Shown here: one piece after another, positions 11,341-22,825 of the stretch
How the letters are laid out: each line of letters opens with the position of its first letter
How positions within the stretch are numbered: the first letter of the stretch is position 1
Source of the DNA: Echinometra lucunter
Lineage: Eukaryota > Echinodermata > Echinoidea > Camarodonta > Echinometridae
Direction: 5' to 3'
Length of the DNA stretch: 64,000 nt
Assembly (NCBI GenBank): GCA_029962745.1
Contig: JAPZVO010000023.1
Span: 124,001-188,000 of the forward strand
Translations under genes and position numbers: made by a program
Notes under the pieces: model-generated
What the model was told of the DNA's origin: nothing
The model's database searches: none
What the model saw: the letters and a program-made list of their open reading frames with translations, nothing else

Positions 11341-11499
11341 AATTCTGTATAATAATCTTTGAATGTGAATGACTCTGATACTTATGTTGAGAATCAGTCA
11401 CTGAAATTGTCATTTTACTGTAACTGGCATCTACTGGCATGGAGTCTTTATCAGTAATAGTGTTCTTTCTCTCTCTCCGCCCCCCCCCCCTCTTTATAG

Positions 11500-11666
11500 C
11501 AACAGGTGATGCTGTGCTGAGACAACTCTTGAGAACAAAAAAAGCCAAGCAAAGAAAGAGGAAGAGGGACTGGGCATGCAGTGAGTGCAGTGGCCTATGG
11601 TCAGAGAGTGTGACCCGACAGAAGTGGGTGAAGTGTATGAAGTGCCCTGTGTGGACTCACAAATAA
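11500..11666 (+). CDS. Possible terminal exon with half a PHD-like zinc finger
   Basis: A pyrimidine-rich tract (CTCTCTCTCCGC, a C-run, then TCTTTATAG) forms a plausible 3' splice acceptor ending at 11499. The following phase-1 reading runs 55 codons to TAA at 11664. It encodes a basic stretch (KKAKQRKRKRDW), then CSECSGLW and KWVKCMKCPVWTHK. The spacing C-x2-C, W-x2-C-x2-C-x4-H with W two residues before H resembles the first half of a PHD finger, as found at the C-termini of some invertebrate DDE transposases and in chromatin proteins. The last cysteine pair is missing because of the stop. It may be a fragment of a transposase or of a host gene. No upstream exon was identified. Confidence 0.3.
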
Positions 11667-13595
11667 CATTGATTCGTATCGTTACATTTGTAAAAATTAA
11701 GTCAATCTTAGCACTTCATATATGGGTCAGAAATTTGAACGATGTACAATTGGTTCGTTCCCAGGCTTTATTTTGCTTGTAGCATTTCTGTTTCTTTCTG
11801 ATCCTGGTTATTTTCATATATTTTGGTGTCATCTGAAAGAGTAATTCTAGGGCTTTCAGAAAATATGTAATTGCTGATGTGTTTCACATTTAGAAGGTCA
11901 CAGTGTAAATTAGAACATTAAAAGGCAACAAAAGAGAACGTCTGTGAGCATAAGATTAAGATTTCTGAAAAAAAATCTACTCTGAGAAATACAAAATTAC
12001 CAATGGCAAATCAAAAATTTCAGTACAAAGAACACTTCTAGAAAAAATCAGGAAATCATGCATTATTTAACCATGCATAACATTTCATGTTATACTGAGT
12101 TTCTCTCACGGAAGTTCTGTGTTCTTTTTTGGATGAAAGAGCCTGTTAAAGTTTCAGATAGTGGTAATGGTGGTACACACTATGTAATTACAATTATGTA
12201 TCTCTAATAGCTTCATGAATCCTGAGTTTTTCCCCTGTCTTCCTAAGAAAATTTGATTTTTTGATGGGCGAAGAATAATTATAATGTGAACCTCTGTTAG
12301 GAAAACAAACTTCTGTGAGACTAATGATTCTGCAATGAAGTTTTAGCTGCTGGGTGTTCCGGGTAGGTCAAAATGCGCTTTTATCGCAGAGCTCACGCGA
12401 ATAGGTATGTAATTCTACTCGTTAAGGCAATGAACATACTCCATGGGTATACTACTTTGCAACAGGAACAACACAATTTATGCCAAAAATTGATTGCAGT
12501 AGTTTCTCATTTACACTAGTGACTTTTAAGTACTCGAAAATACCATCAGGCATCTGTTTTTCATGCTATTTCAATAGGAATGGACTTCTAAGAGAGTTTG
12601 AGCGTGCTGGAGTAATGTTCTGAATTATTTTTAGCTTATGTTTGGTGTATGAAAGTGTGTACTTCTAAACACAGAACGTCCGTGATGGTTTCAACAAACC
12701 TCCGAGATGAAAATAATATGCTTTTAAAGTCCTGCTTTTTTATGGAGTCCCTTTTTTTATGATTGACGTTCAGAACTATATGATGACTACATAATTTATG
12801 TTATTTAAGTATAATATTGGGCATACAGTTATACTTTTTTAAAAAGACATTATTTCCTATATAAAATCTCTTTGCTGACTTTTTTTCCATAAATGAGATT
12901 AAAATGCTGATATTGCCTATTTGAAATACTGAATCATTTTTCGAAAATAAGATGATGCCATAAATAAATTTCACTTTCTTCTCAAATGCATGTACTTCAT
13001 GTCGTTTTAGAATAATAGATTATAAATTGTGGTCATATTTTAACAATACTGTTTGTTCAGATTAACTTTACAAGAAAAACCATTCGAGAATATTACAGAT
13101 TAGAGCTTTGTAGGATGAAATATACAGTTATCATACCAATAGAAGGAATAATCATGTCATTGATGCCGTAAGTACTTGTATGTATTTTTCATAATATAAT
13201 TCCAACAATTTCAGTTTCACTTTTATGCTTTTTATACACTCACAGTCGGAGGGGCAGAGCCCCAACTTTCCAGATATATCTTACAAAACAAGATGTAGTG
13301 TAGTTCCATCCCCCCCTCCCCTCCCGGGGCGCTTGTAGGGTTTGAATCTGACATATTTGAACAGATTCATTGAACTGATTGGCATTTTGGGGGGGGGGGA
13401 GGGGGTCATAATCATTATTTCTGTTTTCTTGCAAATATTATTGTACTCTTCTTTCATCTATATATGTCTTTCCATTTAACACTTAAACTGAACACTTCCT
13501 TGTATTATTCATGTTTAATTTTTGGTTTTTATTGCACAGTCATCATGCAGAATATGCCCTTTTGACTTCCATGATAATATTTTTATTTCCTATAC
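11667..13595. other. AT-rich sequence, nothing recognised
   Basis: About 1.9 kb with no coding similarity, no strong repeat and no structural RNA seen by eye. A C-rich then G-rich pair of homopolymer patches lies near 13310-13400. The short ORFs overlap these patches and are not supported. Confidence 0.4.
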
Positions 13596-13604
13596 ACAGT
13601 GGGT

Positions 13605-13683
13605 GATTTCAAGTACGGTGTTAGAGGCTGGTGTAGGTGTTATGAGAACACGAACACCAGCCTCTAACACCGAACTTGAAATC
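13605..13683. repeat. 30-bp stem hairpin of the GATTTCAAGT...GGTGTT family
   Basis: 13605-13634 pairs with 13654-13683 over 30 bases with one mismatch, around a 19-base loop. Arm start GATTTCAAGTACGGTGTTAG. Related single arms lie at about 13840-13875 and 15851-15890, so this is a folded member of a short dispersed repeat family. The very low arm divergence suggests recent origin or gene conversion. Confidence 0.85.
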
Positions 13684-14007
13684 AGGCTGGTGTTAGGGTT
13701 TACCTCGCACAGTATGACGTATTTCCAGTAGTGTTGTTCGCTGGTGTTAAATGTTGTCTGCTGAGCCGAGTATCACGGTTCGTTTCGACGATTTACATGC
13801 AGTTTCCCCATTCAACAACACCAGCCCCTAGGATATTCATGATTTCAAGTGCGGTGTTGGTGTTGGTGCTGGTGTTGTAATCATACATTGCTGCTTGTCC
13901 CTCGCGCAGCAGCGGCACTCGTCACATGTTGGTTAAACCCACTTTGCAGTCAAAACAGCTTGATATAATCAAAACCATATATTTTCCATGAGAGAGTATT
14001 ATTTTTT

Positions 14008-14283
14008 CCAGTAACAGGTGTTGTCCATCACTGTGAGTTTTATGACCAACAGACCTTATGTAATGCTCTGTATACTTCACCCTTTCCCCATATGGCAAAG
14101 TCATTATGTCACTTTCCCTGGACCGAGAATGCCCGAAGCAGGCCGAAGAATGTTTGTGGTAGGACAGCTTGTTTAGCTGTTCTCCAGAAATGTAGCTCTG
14201 TTACAGGTATTTTTCACAAAGTTTGGTGTCAGCAAATTATGATCTATTCCCCATGAAAACCCACGACCTAGCGTCTTTAACTG
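14008..14283. repeat. Direct repeat, copy 1
   Basis: Starts CCAGTAACAGGTGTTGTCCA and ends near CCCCATGAAAACCCACGAC. It is matched by 14783-15002, with substitutions and small indels. Non-coding. Confidence 0.7.
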
Positions 14284-14782
14284 GGATTTGAAATGTAGGG
14301 AGTATTGTGGCTAGGGCCTCCTACCTAGTCTGTGCAGTATTCCAGCTCTGAATACTCATGTGCCTTATTATGGAATCATTTTCAAAAAATTGATGTTGAG
14401 AGCATATCAGTCATACATGTATTAACTTTAATTTTGTATACCAGTTGTTTGGAATCCCATACCATTTTTTTTTTAAATGCAGTAAGAAGTTCCTCTCAAA
14501 TTCTTAAATCATCAACCTACATATACTTGTTTTAAAGCTGTAATGTTTGTTTCAGAACTGCATACAAGTTTGTGTGGGTTTTTCTTTCAGCTCTTTTCCT
14601 ACATTTATGTTTACTGTTTTCCCTTTTTACATGTTCATGAATGAAATGAAATGGTTTACATTTTCTCTTTTGTGTGGAGCTCTGTGCTCTTTTCTAATGT
14701 TTTGTTTTAATTTGTTGTCTTGGTAACTCAAAGATGCTCAGTCATGGGCTTTCATGTGGAATTTCATACCATGGGCGCTTAA

Positions 14783-15002
14783 CCAGTAACAGGTGTTGTC
14801 CATCACTATAGGTTAAGTGATTATCTCACTTTACCTGGCCCGGAAATGGTCTGAAGCAAGCGGAAGAATGTTTATGGTGGGTAGCTTTTTTCGCTGTGCT
14901 CCAGAGATGTAAACTCTTTAATAGGTGTTGCCAGTGCTTTTGACAAAGTCTGGTGTCAGCAAATTAGGATCCACTCCCCATGAAATTCCACGACTGAATG
15001 AC
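14783..15002. repeat. Direct repeat, copy 2
   Basis: Second copy of the element at 14008, about 775 bp downstream in the same orientation. It is shorter by an internal deletion after the first 40 bases. This could be a segmental duplication or two insertions of one family. Confidence 0.7.
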
Positions 15003-16028
15003 TTTAATGTACCTTGATGCCATGAGAAATGATCTGCATCTGCTGATTATTTCTGTTTATCAGAATAGAAAGGAATGACTTCTACAATGTATATGTTTTC
15101 AGTATAAGGTAATAAACAGAAGTTGAAACTTACATGCATATTCATCTTTCAAAGTTTATCTTATTGGGTGCGATGTGTGAAAGTATTTATGTGTAAAGCA
15201 ATATGAACATTCCAGCAAACTCATCATAATCTGAAGAAGCTTGATGTGAATAAAAGGCGTTATAGGAAAATGCATTCGTGTGAAGAGACATACGGAACAC
15301 AAAATGGCAAGTTCTTCCAAATCATATTTTTTTCAAATGTGCACCTCGCCTGTATCCGCCATTCATTATTGCCTCCTTATAATACTTTTCAAAGTGACTG
15401 GTGTCAATGAAGAGCAATTTTCTCTTGTGCCTCAGCCTCTCTTTCTACACATCCCACATAACCTTTAAAGGGGCAGTTTGTACAACTACTTTTTTTCTCT
15501 CTTTTTTCCACTATTGTATTCTGATTTCATGACCAAAACATTTAACATTTAAATTTAACATTTTGAATCAAGTATCTTTCATATTTCATATTTAGATTTC
15601 TTTCAATAACTTGATATAAGCCTGAATCATATATAACCTAAAAGAAAAAAAAATTGAAATCAGTTATTGTAGAAATATTATAAGAATATTGAGTCACCAC
15701 CCTAACTCCCCCCCCCCCCCCAACAGTATTATTTCTTTTTTTTATTAAGACACTCTTTGTAGTATTCTTAGCAAATATACTTGGTATAAAAATCTATTTT
15801 TAACCTTTTGTTTTTCATAGTTTTGTTTTTAAGGAAATTGGTTGGGGACACTGGGTGATTTCAAGTTCGGTGTTGGTGCTGGTGTTGGTGTTAGAAGCAC
15901 AAATTCGATTGCTTTCTATAGCTCCAACAACTAATCTGAGTTTACAAAAGTGGTTCAAATGACATTATTGACTGCTCAACTCCAAGCGACAGTTGTCCCA
16001 AGACCGGTTTTATTTTTAAGTTGGAGCT
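15003..16028. other. AT-rich sequence with one GATTTCAAGT-family fragment
   Basis: No gene seen. 15851-15890 (GGTGATTTCAAGTTCGGTGT) is a relative of the hairpin at 13605. A C-run is present near 15710. Confidence 0.4.
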
Positions 16029-16029
16029 G

Positions 16030-17660
16030 CGTTAACCCTAACCCTAACCCTAACCCTAACCCTAACCCCTATATCAACCCTAACCCTAAACTACTACTAC
16101 TACGACTACTACTACTACTACTACTACAACTACTACTTCTATTATTACTACAAGTATGTATAAACCCTAAACCTAACCCTTACCTAACCATAACCTTAAC
16201 CCTAACCATAACCCCCAAAAGGAAATAAATAAATAAATGAATAAAAACAAAACAAAATAAACTTAGACAATTTTTGTAGCGGGGCCTATTCTTAATTCAC
16301 TCAAAATACACTCCCTAAACATAACCCTAACCTCAACCCTAAATCCGATCCCTAACCCTAACCCATATATCAAACCTAACCCTAAACTACTACTATTTCT
16401 ACTACTACTACTACTACTACGACTAATAGTACTAGTACTACAACTACTACTACTACTACTACTACGACTAATACTACTAGTACTGCAACTACTACTCCTA
16501 TTACTAATACAACTATGTATTAACCCTAAACCTAATCCTTTCCTAACCATAACCTCCAAAAGGAAATATATAAATAAAAACATTACAAAACAAACTTAGA
16601 TAATTTTTGTAGCGGGGCCTATTCTAAATTCACTCTGAATACATTCCCTAACCCTAACCCTAACCCCTATATCAACCCTAACCCTAAACTACTAATACTA
16701 CGATTACTACTACTACTACTACTACAACTACTACTACTACTATTACTACTACAACTATGTATTAACCCTACACCTAACCCTTTCCTAACCATAACCGTAA
16801 CCCTAACCGTAACCACCAAAAGGAAATAAATAAATAAATAAATAAGAACAAAACAAGACAAACTTAGACAATTTTTGTAGCAGGGTCTATTCTTCATTCA
16901 CTCAAAGTACACTCCCTAACCCTAACCCTAACCCTAACCTCAACCCTAACCCTAAACTACTACTACTACTACTACTACAACTACTCTTACTACTATAACT
17001 ATGTATCAACCCTAAACCTAACCCTATCCTAACCATAACCTTAACCCTAACCATAACCCCCAAAAGGAAATAAGTAAATAAATAAATAAATGAATAAATA
17101 AATGAATAGAAACAAAACAAAACAAACTTAGACAATTTTTGTAGCGGGCCTATTCTCAATTCACTCAAAATACACCCTTACCCTAACCCTAACCTCAACC
17201 CTAAACTACTACTACTACAACTACTACTACTGTTACTACTACAACTATGTATTAACCCTAAACCTAACCCTTTCCTAACCATAACCGTAACCCTAACCAT
17301 AACCCCCAAAAGGAATTAAATAAATAAATGAATAAAAACAAAACAAACAAAACAAACATAGACAATTTTTGTAGCGGGGCCTATTCTCAATTCACTCTGA
17401 ATACACTCCCTAACCCTAACCCTAACCCTAACCTGCAACCCTAAATCCGATCCCTAACCCTAACCCCTATATCAACCCTAACCCTAAACTACTACTACTA
17501 CTACTACTACGACTACTACTACTACGACTACTACTACTTCTATAACTACTACTACTACTATTACTACTACAAGTATGTATAAACCCTAAACCTAACCCTT
17601 CCCTAACCATAACCGTAACAATAACCATAACCCCCAAAAGGAAATAAATAAATAAATAAA
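16030..17660. repeat. Telomere-motif tandem array, left block
   Basis: Five tandem units, of about 230-335 bp where spacing can be measured, each ordered as follows: GACAATTTTTGTAGCGGGGC, TTCACTC-AATACACTCC, a block of CCCTAA repeats, a (CTA)n/(CTG) block, CTATGTATTAACCCTAAACC, CCATAACCCCCAAAAGGAAA, and a (TAAA)n/(AAAC)n link. The GACAATTTTTGTAGC starts lie near 16267, 16601, 16866, 17131 and 17361. The telomere repeat appears as (CCCTAA) on this strand. ORFs here (poly-Ser, GLGLG) are artefacts. Confidence 0.9.
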
Positions 17661-18729
17661 TAAATAGAAAAATAAACGAGACATTTGAATTCGTCACATG
17701 ACGAATTAGGTGGTCTGTCGGCATCTTTTAGGTTTCGACATGGATCGTGATAAATTCGTTGATAAGACTTTTGATAAAATTTTTACGTCTCGATAGGAGA
17801 CTAACGTCACAGAAATTGGATGATTTGATATCACAGAATACTTAAAAGGTGATCAAAAGCTTTAATTCACCTTAACGAATCAGATTTTCTATAGGGTTGT
17901 ACATAAACTACTGTGCACTGCATTGCAATTGTCATAACGGGCCAAAATCAGCAGTTTATTTCATTGACTGTGATTGTATATGTAATCATATAGTTAAAGA
18001 GGATAGTAATATAACATGTAAAAAGAAAGCATCGAAAAAGTCCTTCGGGACTCAAACCAGGGACCTTGAGCACGTGGGGCAAGTGCTTTGAAAGTATACC
18101 TGAATAACAGCTCATAGAGATAACACGTAGATTCAAAACGGAATTCTAATTTCAGGTTTTCCAGTCAAAATTTCGACATGTTTTCGACATTTGCTTTAAA
18201 AAGATATGAATGCATAAGAATTTTCTCAGCTGTAACATACTTAAAGATGGGCGAAAATCAAGCAGAAATAAGGGAGATGTTGATCAAAGAAGACGAGAAT
18301 GTAGAATCGAGAATTACGTAAAGATCATGTCCCATAGAGAATACACGTAAAATGAGAAAAATTTACATTGTATCTTTAATCGTGAATTTAGACCATGATA
18401 ACCTCATTAAAATGAGTAATAATTATTAAAATATTTGTAGAGAATTGTCTCAGCTACAACATATCGAAATCTGGGGGAAAATTTATGAATAATAAGCGAG
18501 ATAGTCTCGGTTAAAGGCAAAAAATATAACGTCAAAAAATCAAAATCGAAATTTTGAGTTCACATAAGAATAGGATGACCTCATAATATCGATAAGACAA
18601 ATTTTTGTCATGGATTCACATCTTCAACTCATAACCTTTCAGAATATGTAAAAAAAATTGGGGGTATCCATGCATTTTGAGAAGCTATGGTGGATTTTAA
18701 AGGGACATGTTTTTGCGTGTTTTTACATT

Positions 18730-19050
18730 ATTTTCAACATTGACGCGCGCAAGGATTTTGAACTTTGACGCGCGCGTGCGACCTTATGGTTAGTTGAAAT
18801 CAGTTCTAAATTGATGGAAATTGTTCAGAAAAGTGTCAGGAATGCAAATCAAGTGAAAAAACGGCGTTTTAACGTTATTTAGGACCTGCGCGCGCATGAC
18901 GCGCGCACGGACGCGGACGCGCGCAAATTTTTGAAATGCTTAAAATGGCCTGAAACGTGTGCAAAATGAATTTGAAGCGATTCTGAGCATTTTTAATTTT
19001 TGCGCGCGCGCTGACGCGCGGACGTATGCGTGCGCGCGCGTCTGGCTATC
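18730..19050. other. Alternating GCGCGC segment, unit 1
   Basis: Runs such as GACGCGCGCACGGACGCGG and TTTTGCGCGCGCGCTGACGC stand out in an AT-rich background. Alternating purine-pyrimidine CG tracts can adopt Z-DNA. They also retain many CpGs, unusual for methylated repeats. The function is not known. Confidence 0.6.
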
Positions 19051-20389
19051 TGAAATTTACTGGATTAAAATTAACTTTAATCATGCCAAATATGAATGAG
19101 AAATGACCATCCGTTATGAAGATATGACCCTAAGGTGATTTTCACAAAATGGCGCCTGGATGACGTCACGATGACCTGATGAACATGAAAATATATGGAA
19201 CGGCGAGATCTGATTATGACTAATAACTGACCGAAATTTCATGCAATTTGAACCAGCCGATTCTGAGATTTCGAGTGCACAAAAAAGTGCTTAGAATAAA
19301 GAAAAATAAATAACGAGACATTTGAATTTGTCACATGACAAATTAGGTGGTCTGTCGGCATCTTTTAGGTTTCGACGTGGATTGTGATAAATTCGTTGGT
19401 AAGACTTTTGATAACATTTTAACGTCTCGATAGGAGACTAACGTCATAGAAATTGGATGATTTGATATATCGCAGAATACTTAAAAGGTGAATCAAAGCT
19501 TAAATTCACCTTAACTAATAAGATTTTCTATAGGGTTGTACATAAACTACTGTGCACTGCAATGCAATTGTCATAATGGGCGAAAATCAGCAGTTTGTTT
19601 CATTGACTGTGACTGTATATGTAATTTAAAGTTAAAGAGGATAGTAATATAACATGTAAAAAGAAAGCAAAAGGAAAAAAAATGCCCCCTTCCCTCCAGG
19701 ACTCGAACAAGGGACCTTGAGAATATGAAGCAAGTGCATTGAAAGTAAACCTGCATAACAGCTCATAGAGATAACACGTAGATTCAAAACGGAATTCTGA
19801 TTTTAGGTTTTCCAGTCAAAATTTCGACATGTTATCGACATTTCTTTAGACAACATATGAATGCATAAAATTTTCTCAGCTGCAACATACTTAAAGATGG
19901 GCGAAAATCAAGCAGAAATTACGGAGATGTTGATAAAAAAGACGAGAATGTAGAATCAAGAAATACATAAAGATTGTGTCCCATAGAGAATACACGTAAA
20001 ATGAGAAAAATTTATATTGTACCTTTAATCGTGAATTTAGACCATGATAACGTCATCAAAATGAGTAACAATGAATAAAATATTTGTAGAAAATCGTCTC
20101 AGCTACAACATATCGAAATATCGGCGAAAATTGATGAAAAATAAGCGAGATAGTCTCGGTTAAAGGCAAAAAATATAACGGCAAAAATTAAAAATCAAAA
20201 TTTTGAGTTCACATAAGAATAGGATGCCCTCATGATATCGATAAGATAAATTTTTGTCATGGATTCACATCTACAACTCATAACCTTTTAGAATATGTAA
20301 AAAAAATTGGGGGTATCCATGCATTTTGAGAAGCTATGGCGGATTTTGAAGGGGCATGTTTTTGCGTGTTTTTACATCATTTTCAACAT

Positions 20390-20700
20390 TGACGCCCGCA
20401 CGAATTTTGAACTTTGACGCGCGCGTGCGACCTTATGGTTAGTCAAAATCAATTCTAAATTGATGGAAATTGTTAAGAAAAGTATCAGGAATGCAAAATC
20501 AAGTGAAAAAACGGCGTTTTAACGTTATTTGGGATGTGCGCGCGCTTATGACGCGCATCCGGACGCGGACGCGCGCAAATTTTTGAAGTGCTTAAAATGG
20601 CCTGAAACGTGTGCAAAATGAATTTGAAGCGATTCTGAGCATTTTTAATTTTTGCGCGCGCGCTGACGCGCGGACGTACGCGTACGCGCGCGCCTAAAAA
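20390..20700. other. Alternating GCGCGC segment, unit 2
   Basis: Counterpart of the segment at 18730 in the second 1.64-kb unit. The alternating CG tracts are kept even where the exact bases differ (GCGGACGTACGCGTACGCGC versus GCGGACGTATGCGTGCGCGC). Confidence 0.6.
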
Positions 20701-21020
20701 GATGGAATTGTTTGGACTGATATGAAAATTCATCATGCCAAACATGAATAAGAAATGACCATCCGTTACGAAGATATGACCATAAGTTGATTTTCACAAA
20801 ATGGCGCCTAGATGACGTCACGATGACTCTTTGAACATGAAAATATATGGAACAGCGAGATCTGATTATGACTAATAACTGACCAAAATTTCATGCAATT
20901 TGAACCAGTAGATTCTGAGATTTCGAGTGCACAAAAAAGTGTCTAGAATAAAGAAAAATAAATAAAGAAAATTCTGACGAAATTAAGAGGTGATCTGTCA
21001 AAGATGACAGACCACCTAAT

Positions 21021-21912
21021 AAATAAATAAATACAAAACAAAACAAACTTAGACAATTTTTGTAGCGGGCCTATTCTCAATTCACTCAAAATACACTCCC
21101 TAACCCTAACCCTAACCTCAACCCTAAACTATTACTACTACTACTACTACTACGACTAATGCTACTACTACTACTACTACTACTACAACCACTACTACTT
21201 CTACTACAAGTATGTATTAACCCTAAACCTAACCATAACCCCCAAAAGGAAATAAATAAATAAACGAATGAAAATAAAACAAAACAAAACAAACTTATAC
21301 AAATTTTTGTAGCGGGGCCTATTCTTAATTCACTCTGAATACACTCCCTAACCCTAACCCTAACCCTAACCTCAACCCTAAATCCGCTCCCTAACCCTAA
21401 CCCCTATATCAACCCTAAACTACTACCACGACTACGACTACTACTGCTACTACCAATACTACTACTACTACAACTACTACTACTATTTGTATTAACCCTA
21501 AACCTAACCCTTTCCTAACCATAACCGTAACCCTAACCAAAACCTCCAAAAGGAAATAAATAAATCAATAAAAACAAAACAAAACAAACTTAGACAATTT
21601 TTGTAGCGGGGCCTATCTTAATTCACTCTCAATACACTCCCTAACCCTAACCCTAACCCTAACCTCAACCCTAAACCCTATTCCTAACCCCTATATTAAC
21701 CCTAATCCTAATCTACTACTACTACTACTACTACTGCTACTACTACTACTACAACTATGTATTAACCCTAAACCTGACCCTTTCCTAACCATAACCGTAA
21801 CCCTAACCATAGCCCCCAAAAGGAAATAAATAAATAAAAACAAACAAAACAAAACTTAGACAATTTTTGTAGCGGGGCCTATTCTTAATTCACTCTAAAT
21901 ACACTCCCTTCT
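21021..21912. repeat. Telomere-motif tandem array, right block
   Basis: Continuation of the array beyond the inserted 3.3-kb segment, with the same orientation and order. Unit starts lie near 21051, 21299, 21591 and 21860. The last unit decays at 21912 into unrelated sequence. It shows the left and right blocks were one array before insertion. Confidence 0.9.
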
Positions 21913-22235
21913 TAAATTAACCTTAACAGAGTGCACGCATTCACCCTTTTTTGTATTTTTTCTTTTCTTTTTCTTTCTTTCTTTCTTTCTGTTTTAATGT
22001 TTTCTCCATTTATTTCAAATCATTCTTCTTTATTTGAATTTTCACCGCACTCGTTTTTTCCCCATATTTTTATTCTTGGTTCTTGCCGTGCTGAGTTCTC
22101 GCATTATTATTATTTTTTCATTATTAACCCTAACCATGGTTAAATATCTTTTCAAAGAGCTTTCTCCCATCCATGTTTTCAGCTTCATACTGCTGTAGGC
22201 CTATATTATACTGTCTTGCACCGACAAACACTAAA

Positions 22236-22347
22236 GTCACTACTACTACTACTACTACCACCACAACCACAACCACCACCACCACCTACTACTACTACTA
22301 CTAACACCACCACCACCACCACCACCCCCACCACTACTGCTACTACC
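22236..22347. repeat. (CTA)n/(CCA)n microsatellite
   Basis: Imperfect ACT/ACC trinucleotide tract directly abutting the 75-bp satellite that starts at 22348. Confidence 0.9.
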
Positions 22348-22825
22348 AACATAAAATCTTGCAGAAAAGAGAGAAAAGTCCGCTTGATTTCCTGTCTAAG
22401 ATCTGAAGTAATTCAGATGTCCAACATAAAATCTTGCAGATAAGAGAGAATAGTCCGCTTGATTTCCTGTCTAAGATCTGAAGTAATTCAGATGTCCAAC
22501 ATAAAATCTTGCAGAAAAGAGAGGAAAGTCCGCTTGATTTCCTGTCTAAGATCTGAAGTAATTCAGATGTCCAACATAAAATCTTGCAGAAAAGAGAGGA
22601 AAGTCCGCTTTATTTCCTGTCTAAGATCTGAAGTAATTCAGATGTCCAACATAAAATCTTGCAGAAAAGAGAGGAAAGTCCGCTTGATTTCCTGTCTAAG
22701 ATCTGAAGTAATTCAGATGTCCAACATAAAATCTTGCAGAAAAGAGAGGAAAGTCCGCTTTATTTCCTGTCTAAGATCTGAAGTAATTCAAATGTCCAAC
22801 ATAAAATCTTGCAGAAAAGAGGGGA
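22348..22825. repeat. 75-bp tandem satellite, six copies plus a partial
   Basis: Unit start AACATAAAATCTTGCAGAAA. Copies begin at 22348, 22423, 22498, 22573, 22648 and 22723, with a truncated seventh at 22798. Copies 3 and 5 have CTTGATTT while 4 and 6 have CTTTATTT, so the last four form a 150-bp dimer pattern. Each unit carries the inverted repeat ATCTGAA-GTAA-TTCAGAT. Because 75 is a multiple of three the array stays open for 25-residue repeats (NIKSCRKERKVR...), but copy 2 has an in-frame TAA and there is no supporting gene context. Confidence 0.93.

Larger units (their letters stand above)
17677..21020. mobile_element. Dimer of 1.64-kb units inserted in the telomere-motif array
   Basis: Two head-to-tail units (starts CGAGACATTTGAATT at 17677 and 19314, offset 1637 bp), clearly related but with scattered changes. 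The left word ATTAGGTGGTCTGTC (17705) and its complement GACAGACCACCTAAT (21006-21020) form terminal-like inverted repeats. A short hairpin precedes each left word. No protein is encoded. Each unit contains a CpG-rich (GCGCGC) segment and, on the minus strand, a B-box-like word (GTTCGAGTCC in unit 2). The flanks are (TAAA)n, so a target duplication cannot be read. Element class unknown. Confidence 0.7.

Noticed and set aside
16030..17660. True chromosome end
   Set aside because: The CCCTAA blocks are short, interrupted by other repeat parts and followed by more than 40 kb of sequence on the far side.
16263..17724. Poly-serine and GLGLG ORFs on the minus strand
   Set aside because: They are translations of (CTA)n and CCCTAA repeats.
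22348..22825. CRISPR-like array
   Set aside because: Whole 75-bp units repeat without unique spacers, and the sequence is eukaryotic.
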